Positions 6,703 to 11,976 of a stretch of 24,275 bases of DNA are shown here, in pieces. The first letter of the stretch is position 1. Every line of letters starts with the position of its first letter. The stretch is from a virus. The notes below the pieces were generated by a model. The model saw only the letters and a list, made by a program, of their open reading frames with translations. It ran no database searches and was not told the DNA's origin. The stretch lies in the IMG/VR virus record IMGVR_UViG_3300044957_000075, positions 1 to 24,275 of that record; one strand, given 5' to 3'. Made by a program: the position numbers and the translations under genes.

Positions 6703-7763
6703 TGAGAAAGAATCCAAGAGATAAAGAATCGGGTCTTCCGAAGGCATATGTAAAAGGTCTGAGTTCGTCGACTGCAAAAGCAAGAAAAGCACACTGGGAT
6801 AGAGCAAATAAACTTTCTGATAGAGATCCAAGAGCTTATGAGCCCGCCCCTGGAGATGCTAATGCGAAAACAGTGCCAAGCAAAGCCACGAGAGAGGTTA
6901 GAAAAATCATGAACAAAGAAGAAGTAGAAATTACAGAAAAAGCTGAAAACTCTCTTGCTGCAAAAGCGAAGAAGTTTGACGTTCCTCTTGATACTCTCAA
7001 GACGGTTTATCGTCGTGGTGTTGCTGCATGGAATTCAGGCCATCGTCCTGGTACTACACCACAACAGTGGGGTCATGCTCGCGTAAATTCATATCTGCGC
7101 AAAGGCAAGGGAACTTACTACGGGACTGATAAGGATCTTCGTAAGGAAGATGTTCAGATCGATGAGATCTCAAAAGATATAATGAAATCATATCGGGGCA
7201 AAGCTCTTAATCAATACGTAAATGCTACTCTTTCTCCTAAGTATGATAATCATGATAGCAAAGAGCATAAACTTGCTATAAAGAGAGCGAGAGGCCTAAA
7301 TATGGCCCACAAGAAGATTGGCGAAGCCAAAGATGAAAGAGAATACGGCTACGAAGGTGAGATGGTTATGTCTCAGTTGAAGGGTATTATGAATCACGCA
7401 CAGCAGCTTTACGACATACTAAAACCAGATACAGATCTTCCTGAATGGGTTCAATCGAAAGTTACTCTTGCATATGACTATCTTCAAACGGCTGCCGATT
7501 ATATGGCAACCGAGATAAATGAAGAGTGGGAAGTGAGGAGAGGAACAAAGGTTATCTCTACTCATAAGAAAAAAGATGAAGCGGACGTGAAGGCCATGAA
7601 GCATCCTCTGAATAAGGTTGTTGCTAAAGAAGAAGCTCCAGTCAACGTTGCCGGTACTGGTAACGTTGCCGGTCTTGGTGTTGGTTCACAGGGTGAACCC
7701 GGTGTAAAGAAAAAGAAGAAACCAGCGCTTGCAAGCTTTAAGAGATTTGTGAGGAGAACATAA
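6702..7763 (+). CDS. Multidomain phage protein with RVNSY-type domain and EQIDELS-like unit; putative head-internal protein
   Basis: This 353-residue basic protein has several modules. Residues 1-70 form a domain (SGLPKAYVKGLSSSTAKARK, YEPAPGDANAKTVPSKATRE) found in other phage proteins. Residues 91-149 are the same domain as in the protein at 1118-2530 (W-x6-RPGTTPQQWGHARVNSY-x2-KG, then DKDLR). Residues 148-165 carry a VQIDEISK...SY unit like the repeats of the 3844 gene. Residues about 215-275 are a helical acidic segment. The C-terminus has NVAGTGNVAGLGVGSQGEPG followed by a Lys-rich tail. No catalytic residues are seen. The mix of modules shared with two other genes suggests a family of cargo or scaffold proteins built by shuffling. 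It is coupled on both sides by TAATG overlaps. Confidence 0.65.
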   Translation: MRKNPRDKESGLPKAYVKGLSSSTAKARKAHWDRANKLSDRDPRAYEPAPGDANAKTVPSKATREVRKIMNKEEVEITEKAENSLAAKAKKFDVPLDTLKTVYRRGVAAWNSGHRPGTTPQQWGHARVNSYLRKGKGTYYGTDKDLRKEDVQIDEISKDIMKSYRGKALNQYVNATLSPKYDNHDSKEHKLAIKRARGLNMAHKKIGEAKDEREYGYEGEMVMSQLKGIMNHAQQLYDILKPDTDLPEWVQSKVTLAYDYLQTAADYMATEINEEWEVRRGTKVISTHKKKDEADVKAMKHPLNKVVAKEEAPVNVAGTGNVAGLGVGSQGEPGVKKKKKPALASFKRFVRRT

Positions 7764-8281
7764 TGTTAGGCATGATTCCTCTTCCATATAAATTATTAGC
7801 AGGTACAGCGCTCATAGCCGGTGTGTTCTTTTATGGCTACATGAAGGGATCCACTTATGCTGATGCAGAACTAGCTCGCTATGGTCAAAAGCAGGCTGAG
7901 TTGGTATCTGAACTTGAAAAGGCGAAAACAGAGATTACAATACAAACCGTAACTAAATATGTTGATAGATTACAAGTTGTAAAGGAAAAAGAATATGTCT
8001 ACCGCGACCTCGCTCAAAATGTTGTTCCTAACCAGTTCACTCTGTCTAATGGCTGGGTGCACACGCACGACGCTAGTGTCCGTGCCGACAATGCCGACCC
8101 CGCCAGAGCTTCTGATGCGACCCCCTCAGGAATTACAGACACTACGGCCCTTGTCGGAATCGTCGGAAACTACTCAAGATGCCAACAAAACGCCGAGCAG
8201 CTCAGACAGCTCCAGCAATGGATAATCCTAAATAAGGAAGCTGTCGATATGGTGGCACAGGAAGCGAATAAAAAGAAATGA
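7763..8281 (+). CDS. Inner-membrane spanin (Rz-like)
   Basis: This 172-residue protein has the i-spanin plan: a short N-terminus, one membrane helix (about residues 9-26, LLAGTALIAGVFFYGY), then a charged coiled-coil segment (about 38-85) in the periplasm. The C-terminal part NYSRCQQNAEQLRQLQQWI (136-154) resembles the end of Rz-type proteins. Spanins join the inner and outer membranes and fuse them in the last step of lysis of Gram-negative hosts. The best support is the lipoprotein gene embedded in its +1 frame, the arrangement of lambda Rz/Rz1. GAGGAG at 7751-7756 precedes the ATG, which overlaps the previous stop. The central stretch (about residues 93-125) is low in structure and rich in Ala, Asp and Ser, as expected where it is constrained by the second frame. 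Confidence 0.82.
   Translation: MLGMIPLPYKLLAGTALIAGVFFYGYMKGSTYADAELARYGQKQAELVSELEKAKTEITIQTVTKYVDRLQVVKEKEYVYRDLAQNVVPNQFTLSNGWVHTHDASVRADNADPARASDATPSGITDTTALVGIVGNYSRCQQNAEQLRQLQQWIILNKEAVDMVAQEANKKK
7995..8225 (+). CDS. Outer-membrane spanin lipoprotein (Rz1-like), embedded in Rz
   Basis: This 76-residue gene lies wholly inside the Rz-like gene in the +1 frame. It begins MSTATSLKMLFLTSSLCLMAGC, a lipoprotein signal peptide with a lipobox ending MAGC, so acylation is predicted at Cys22. The mature part is Pro-rich near its start (VPTMPTPPELLMRPP), then Ser/Thr-rich, as in Rz1 proteins. AAAGGA at 7981-7986 sits 8 bases before the ATG, an independent ribosome site inside the Rz gene. The product would be an outer-membrane lipoprotein whose periplasmic end meets the C-terminus of Rz. 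Lambda has the same nested layout. Met at the -3 lipobox position is tolerated but not ideal. Confidence 0.8.
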   Translation: MSTATSLKMLFLTSSLCLMAGCTRTTLVSVPTMPTPPELLMRPPQELQTLRPLSESSETTQDANKTPSSSDSSSNG

Positions 8282-8508
8282 AGAAGTTTAAAGATTTTGA
8301 CAAGTTAGAAGACACAAAAGATGACTCTCCGCCAGCGGATAACCTTGTCAATATCATTGCCAACTCTTTGAACCGCGCGCGCGGTAAAGACGACTCTAAG
8401 ACTATGCTTGCATTAATCGCAGCTCTTAGTTTGTTGAATGTTTCGAAAGAAGACTTTCCACTGAGTGTTGCACGCAGACTTGCCACAACAATAAAAAATA
8501 ATAAATAA
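8278..8508 (+). CDS. Small helical phage protein of unknown function
   Basis: This 76-residue protein starts with an ATGA overlap on the Rz stop. It begins MKKFKDFDKLED, a charged amphipathic start, followed by an acidic linker (DTKDDSPPADN). Two helices follow, of which the second (TMLALIAALSLLNVS) is hydrophobic but short and flanked by charges, so a membrane role is uncertain. The end is basic. No family is recognised. Its position between the spanin pair and a holin candidate makes a lysis role possible, and the start also resembles the capsid-targeting-like starts seen upstream. Neither is established. Confidence 0.5.
   Translation: MKKFKDFDKLEDTKDDSPPADNLVNIIANSLNRARGKDDSKTMLALIAALSLLNVSKEDFPLSVARRLATTIKNNK
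8500..8507 (+). promoter_or_regulatory. Late-promoter-like octamer in a 111-base gap
   Basis: AATAAATA (one mismatch to the T4 late element) overlaps the end of the 76-residue gene and begins the 8509-8619 gap, the longest in the window. It could drive the two membrane-protein genes at 8620 and 8859. The gap otherwise holds only weak inverted repeats (around 8529-8554); I see no tRNA, terminator or small gene in it. Confidence 0.35.
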
Positions 8509-8619
8509 TCACGTGGTAAAAGATTAAAAGACGTTTGGGTTTCTAGACCTGAACAAAGATAGCGATAAGGACTTTGGTTCTTTCTAAATTATGATTCTGT
8601 TTTCAACGGAGTCAAGAAA

Positions 8620-8859
8620 ATGTTTACTAAGTTAAAGAGTCTTATTTTCCAGACATTTACTGGAAAGGATAACAAGACACTCGACCTGGGTAGAATCCTG
8701 TGGGCCAAAGGTGTAATACTTTTTTTTGGCCTTTCAATCTACGATATCTATCGTGGTGCATCATTTGATGCATCTACATGGGGTGTGGGTCTTGGTGCAG
8801 TACTCGCAGCAGGTGGTGCTGCTCTTGCAATGAAGGCTGGAACGGAGCCAACCGAGTAA
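8620..8859 (+). CDS. Small two-helix membrane protein, holin candidate
   Basis: This 79-residue protein has a basic N-terminus, a hydrophobic helix at about residues 27-45 (LWAKGVILFFGLSIYDIY) and a small-residue helix at about 54-71 (WGVGLGAVLAAGGAALAM), then a short polar tail. Size and layout fit a class II holin, which forms inner-membrane lesions timing lysis, and the gene is next to the spanins. No sequence-specific holin motif exists to confirm this. CGGAG precedes the ATG, and the stop overlaps the next start (TAATG). An alternative is a small virion membrane protein. No endolysin gene is recognised nearby, so the lysis cassette would be split. Confidence 0.55.
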   Translation: MFTKLKSLIFQTFTGKDNKTLDLGRILWAKGVILFFGLSIYDIYRGASFDASTWGVGLGAVLAAGGAALAMKAGTEPTE

Positions 8860-9332
8860 TGGCAATTACAAACGTCAACAAGCTCGCCGAGGATGTATCG
8901 TATCTACGTAAGGATATGGCAGTCGTTGGCGCGCTTGTTGATCGTTTGGACACAACCATCGACAAACTAACAGATATCTCGAATAGTGTATCAAGCCTCC
9001 TTGCAGTCCATGAAACCAAACTTACAGCTCAAGAGATTATAAGTAAGCAGCTAGCGAATTTAGTGGAAGCGCGAAGAGTGGAAACAGACGACAAAATTCA
9101 AATTCTGCACGAACGTATCTCTTCTGGCGAACGTGAAATTAAAGACAAGATTGACGACCAGTACGACGAACTCATGCATGAACTCAAAGAGATGCGTGCT
9201 GAATCTACACTACAACACAATACACTGAGTAATCGCATCACAACCATGGAAAAATGGATGTGGGCGGTGATCGGCGGATCCGCAATCGTAGGCGGACTTA
9301 TCACTGTCATCCCCTGGGATAAATTCTTGTAA
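8859..9332 (+). CDS. Coiled-coil protein with C-terminal membrane anchor (XhlA-like layout)
   Basis: This is a 157-residue protein. The frame is open from 8778, but ATG 8859, overlapping the previous stop, is the likely start. Residues about 5-130 are a long heptad-rich helix with many Asp, Glu, Lys and Leu residues. Residues about 132-153 (WMWAVIGGSAIVGGLITVIPW) form a single membrane segment, followed by a short DKFL end. This is the plan of the XhlA family, small membrane-associated proteins that act with a holin in some phages, although this protein is longer. Translational coupling to the holin candidate supports a joint lysis function. A tail-anchored antiholin is an alternative. No Cys or catalytic motif is present. 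Confidence 0.6.
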   Translation: MAITNVNKLAEDVSYLRKDMAVVGALVDRLDTTIDKLTDISNSVSSLLAVHETKLTAQEIISKQLANLVEARRVETDDKIQILHERISSGEREIKDKIDDQYDELMHELKEMRAESTLQHNTLSNRITTMEKWMWAVIGGSAIVGGLITVIPWDKFL

Positions 9333-9347
9333 TTACATCACTTTTTT

Positions 9348-9376
9348 GTGTACTTATTTCTCAGACTGTGTATAAT
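9348..9376 (+). promoter_or_regulatory. Sigma70/T4-early-like promoter for the primase operon
   Basis: The -10 element is a perfect TATAAT (9371-9376). Exactly 17 bases upstream lies GTGTAC (9348-9353), close to the GTTTAC -35 element of T4 early promoters as I recall it. ACTGTG directly precedes the -10. Transcription would start near 9383 and enter the primase gene at 9406. It lies in the 73-base gap (9333-9405) separating the lysis region from replication genes. The second copy of this layout is at 20788-20817. Confidence 0.8.
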
Positions 9377-9405
9377 GATACTATCAGTCGACAATAGGTA
9401 TATTA

Positions 9406-10431
9406 ATGCTTTGGTTAGAACACAAATACGTAAATCTTCTTTCATCCCGCCTTGAAAGATTTGCAAGGGTCAATGCGAACACTTATAAGTTCCGTTGCCC
9501 GGTCTGCGGTGATTCTCAGAAGGACCCTCGAAAGACTCGCGGTTACATCTATATGCGTAAAGGAGCTTTGAAGTTCTTTTGCCATAACTGTAATGCATCA
9601 ATGGGTCTTCCATGGTTCATCAAGACTCTTGATCCGACTCTCTATGCAGAGTTTCTCAAGGAGAAGATGCTCGAAAACGGGAACCGAAACGAGACTCAAG
9701 AGTTTGTTGATAAGATGAAGACTCCTGTCTTTATCAAGACAACTGGCTTGAAAGATCTGAAGAAGATCTCACAGCTTAAACCAGAACACCCGGTCAAACA
9801 ATATGTTTCTCAACGTTTGATCCCTTCAGAGGCACATCACAAACTATTTCTCGTAAGAAACTTTAAGGCGTGGGTAAACACCATGCTTCCTGATAAGTTT
9901 AATATGGATTCGTTAACTCGAGATGAACCGCGACTTGTTATCCCATTCCTTGATGAGAATAAGAACCTATTTGGATTTCAAGGTCGTTCTTTTAAGAAGA
10001 ATGGTATTCGGTATATCACAATCATTTTGAATGATGAGAAGCCAAAGATCTTTGGACTGGATACAATGGATCCGAACAAAGATATATATGTAGTGGAAGG
10101 ACCAATCGATTCTCTCTTTTTGCCGAATGGTATTGCATCGGCCGGTGGTGATCTTGTCACGCCATTGCAATTTTTAGAGGTACAAAATAACAAATTTGTT
10201 ATAGTGTATGACAATGAGCCAAGAAATAAAGATACTGTCAGACACATTGAAAAGGCCATTGACTTAGGATACCGTGTCTGTATTTGGCCACTTAGTATGC
10301 AGCATAAAGACATCAATGACATGGTCTTGGCTGGATACGCCCCAGAACAAGTGAAGGAAATTATCGATGAATGCACTTACTCAGGACCGACTGCAAAACT
10401 GCATTTTGCGTTATGGCGAAAAGACCGTTGA
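9406..10431 (+). CDS. DNA primase (T4 gp61-like)
   Basis: This 341-residue protein matches T4 primase gp61 in size and plan. The N-terminal zinc ribbon has Cys31, Cys34, Cys59 and Cys62 (RCPVCGDS ... FFCHNCN), used to recognise the priming site. The TOPRIM-type catalytic part has VVEGPIDSLFLPNG (Glu231, Asp235) and VIVYDNEPRN (Asp269, Glu271), the acidic residues that bind metal ions, followed by KDINDMVLAG. The C-terminal TYSGPTAKLHFALWRK is typical of gp61 relatives. The enzyme would make RNA primers for lagging-strand synthesis with a gp41-like helicase, which is not in this window. It is the first gene after an early-type promoter. Its 3' end overlaps the next frame by 65 bases. Confidence 0.92.
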   Translation: MLWLEHKYVNLLSSRLERFARVNANTYKFRCPVCGDSQKDPRKTRGYIYMRKGALKFFCHNCNASMGLPWFIKTLDPTLYAEFLKEKMLENGNRNETQEFVDKMKTPVFIKTTGLKDLKKISQLKPEHPVKQYVSQRLIPSEAHHKLFLVRNFKAWVNTMLPDKFNMDSLTRDEPRLVIPFLDENKNLFGFQGRSFKKNGIRYITIILNDEKPKIFGLDTMDPNKDIYVVEGPIDSLFLPNGIASAGGDLVTPLQFLEVQNNKFVIVYDNEPRNKDTVRHIEKAIDLGYRVCIWPLSMQHKDINDMVLAGYAPEQVKEIIDECTYSGPTAKLHFALWRKDR

Positions 10432-10564
10432 TGCTATTGCACGTTTAAATAAACTCAAGGCAAACGGCTATGTGAGCCAAAAGGTAAAAACGTTTGAGGT
10501 TAAACAGTTACATATTTTTGATTATGAAAAGAACAAGTTGTCATGTTTATGGAAGAAAGTATAA
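10367..10564 (+). CDS. Small basic protein of unknown function overlapping primase
   Basis: This 65-residue frame starts inside the end of the primase gene (65-base overlap) and is the only open frame across 10432-10564. The sequence is basic and Lys-rich (RYGEKTVDAIARLNKLKANG, then FEVKQLHIFDYEKNK). It has one Met only, so the start is fixed at 10367 unless a rare start is used. The stop is one base before the next ATG, which supports a real, coupled gene. No ribosome site stands out and no family is recognised. Confidence 0.5.
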   Translation: MNALTQDRLQNCILRYGEKTVDAIARLNKLKANGYVSQKVKTFEVKQLHIFDYEKNKLSCLWKKV

Positions 10565-10565
10565 T

Positions 10566-10808
10566 ATGTATTCGACCGAAATGATTCGCAAGTTCCCTCC
10601 GGAGCCCAAGGCACCTATCCTGTTTGTTGTATACAATGACACGATGGTAGAGCGTGCTGAGTTATACATCTGCACTATCCACGGTACTGAGTATTTTGAT
10701 AACCACGTGACTGTTGTTCCCCTTAACACAAAGGTCGAAGAACATGGGAAGTATGATGTTTATATCGACCCGATGGTCTACAAGTATATGCACTCTTGGA
10801 GTAACTGA
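10566..10808 (+). CDS. Small phage protein of unknown function
   Basis: This is an 80-residue protein. The frame opens upstream at 10494, but ATG 10566, one base after the previous stop with GGAAG nearby, is preferred. It reads as an alternating strand pattern (APILFVVYNDTMVERAELYICTIHG, here read in two parts; NHVTVVPLNTKVEEHGKYDVYIDP), suggesting a small beta-rich fold. One Cys is present and no metal-binding pattern. No family is recognised. It lies between primase and thyX in the early operon and is followed one base later by the next gene. Confidence 0.55.
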   Translation: MYSTEMIRKFPPEPKAPILFVVYNDTMVERAELYICTIHGTEYFDNHVTVVPLNTKVEEHGKYDVYIDPMVYKYMHSWSN

Positions 10809-10809
10809 T

Positions 10810-11031
10810 ATGAAGACTGAAATCTACAATACACTTTACCGCCATCTGCAGGCTCAAGTTGATAAGCACGTGTTGAATGTGCGTATTATGCTTAGGAATC
10901 CGATGGCTATTCATGACCATACTAACTTCATGGAAGCTGTTGAACTTGAACTTGCACGTATTGCTGAATACAAGGACAAACTTGAAGCTCTTAGTGTTGT
11001 GACTAGTAGCACTACCGACGTCGGTGGTTAA
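10810..11031 (+). CDS. Small helical phage protein of unknown function
   Basis: This is a 73-residue protein. The start chosen is ATG 10810, one base after the preceding stop; the frame opens further upstream at 10714, but that part lies inside another gene. The sequence is helical (MKTEIYNTLYRHLQAQVDKH, then FMEAVELELARIAEYKDKLEAL) with a flexible Ser/Thr/Gly tail. It could form a small coiled-coil dimer. No motif or family is recognised. A 55-base gap follows, then thyX. Confidence 0.55.
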   Translation: MKTEIYNTLYRHLQAQVDKHVLNVRIMLRNPMAIHDHTNFMEAVELELARIAEYKDKLEALSVVTSSTTDVGG

Positions 11032-11086
11032 ATAGCAAATATATTCAAGAAGTGCTTTGGCACGATAATGATATAAGGAATAGTTA

Positions 11087-11779
11087 ATGAGTCAAGTTGA
11101 ATTAGTTGGTATTACTAAGCCAAGCGCTATTACTGGATGCTTTACTGCTAATGAATTAGTGGCTTGGGCTGCAAGAGTTTCGAATCCTTCGAATCAAAAT
11201 AACACGGCTACTGCTCCTAAACTGGTTCAATATTTGGTCAAAAACCAACACTGGAGCCCAATGGAGATTGTTCATGTCGCGATGCGCATTACTACTACAA
11301 GAGATATCGCTCGTCAAATTCTACGACATCGTTCTTTTGCATTCCAAGAATATTCTCAACGTTACGCCGATCCAACGGCAGATCTTGGATTTGTGAAGCG
11401 AGAAGCCAGACTTCAAGACGCTAAAAATCGTCAAAACTCGATCGATGTTGATGATGTACGACTTCAAGAAGAATGGAATATGATGCAGCAGAAGGTTATC
11501 AACGCTGCTAAAATGGCCTATCAGTGGGCGAGTGAGCGCGGTATCGCCAAGGAACAGCGGCGCGCTGTATTGCCCGAAGGTAATACCGAATCGGTCATGA
11601 TTATGTCTGGCTCGCTGCGTTCTTGGGTACATTATATTGAATTAAGAACCGAAATCGGTACACAAAAAGAACACAGAATTATTGCATCACAATGTAAAAT
11701 AATTATTGCTCAACATTTTCCAGACGTTGCTGCTGCATTGAATTGGACCTTTGATAATAACAATGTTGCAGAACAATAA
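11087..11779 (+). CDS. thyX: Flavin-dependent thymidylate synthase ThyX
   Basis: This 230-residue protein carries the ThyX signature RHR-x7-S, here RHRSFAFQEYSQRY with Arg80, His81, Arg82 and Ser90. This is the FAD- and dUMP-binding motif. HWSPMEIVHVAMRI upstream and AVLPEGNTESVMIMSGSLRSW downstream are also typical. ThyX makes dTMP from dUMP using methylene-tetrahydrofolate and NADPH with bound FAD, replacing ThyA. The length fits the family (about 220-250). With NrdA/NrdB next door it completes a deoxynucleotide supply module. The upstream gap has an AAGG-type ribosome site and a small GTGC/GCAC hairpin. Confidence 0.95.
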   Translation: MSQVELVGITKPSAITGCFTANELVAWAARVSNPSNQNNTATAPKLVQYLVKNQHWSPMEIVHVAMRITTTRDIARQILRHRSFAFQEYSQRYADPTADLGFVKREARLQDAKNRQNSIDVDDVRLQEEWNMMQQKVINAAKMAYQWASERGIAKEQRRAVLPEGNTESVMIMSGSLRSWVHYIELRTEIGTQKEHRIIASQCKIIIAQHFPDVAAALNWTFDNNNVAEQ

Positions 11780-11799
11780 GAGTTTGAAAGGAAACTGCC

Positions 11800-11976
11800 G
11801 TGAATAATAAACTAATTGTCAAAGAAGATGAGTACGGCGAATTATATATAGAACTACCCAACGAACTCATGGAAGAAATGGGTTGGGATGAAAACACAGA
11901 GCTAGTGTGGACCGTCTATGATGATGGCAAGATCGGCTTAAGAAAGAGAACAGATGATCCAAGTACAGAAGCGTGA
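11800..11976 (+). CDS. Small AbrB/MazE-like protein (GTG start)
   Basis: This is a 58-residue gene with a GTG start preceded by GAAAGGAAAC. The protein reads KLIVKEDEYGELYIELPNEL, then MEEMGWDENTELVWTVYDDG and KIGLRKR. The beta-hairpin, I-x-L-P-x-E-L-x-E-x-M-G-W and D-G-K-I-x-L layout is that of SpoVT/AbrB swapped-hairpin domains, used by antitoxins such as MazE and by transition-state regulators. No toxin partner is adjacent, so it is more likely a small regulator or orphan domain. Its end overlaps the nrdA start by 23 bases, which suggests coupling or local control of RNR expression. The family call rests on pattern only. Confidence 0.7.
   Translation: MNNKLIVKEDEYGELYIELPNELMEEMGWDENTELVWTVYDDGKIGLRKRTDDPSTEA

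Noticed and set aside
8509-8619. tRNA or small RNA in the longest gap
   Set aside because: No cloverleaf, TTCAA-type T-loop or strong stem was found; inverted repeats are 3-4 base pairs.
9309-9347. Transcription terminator between lysis and primase genes (ATCCC-CT-GGGAT and a T run)
   Set aside because: The stem is short with a two-base loop, lies in the end of a gene, and the T run is over 20 bases away.
10538-10565. Promoter TTGTCA-N16-TATAAT before the gene at 10566
   Set aside because: Transcription would start inside the 10566 gene, after its start codon, and the site lies in coding sequence.
11041-11086. T4 middle (MotA-type) promoter before thyX, with TGCTTTG and GATAAT
   Set aside because: The TGCTTT box is only about five bases before the -10-like GATAAT; a MotA box should sit about 11-13 bases away. 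The GTGC-TTTG-GCAC hairpin across it is only four base pairs.
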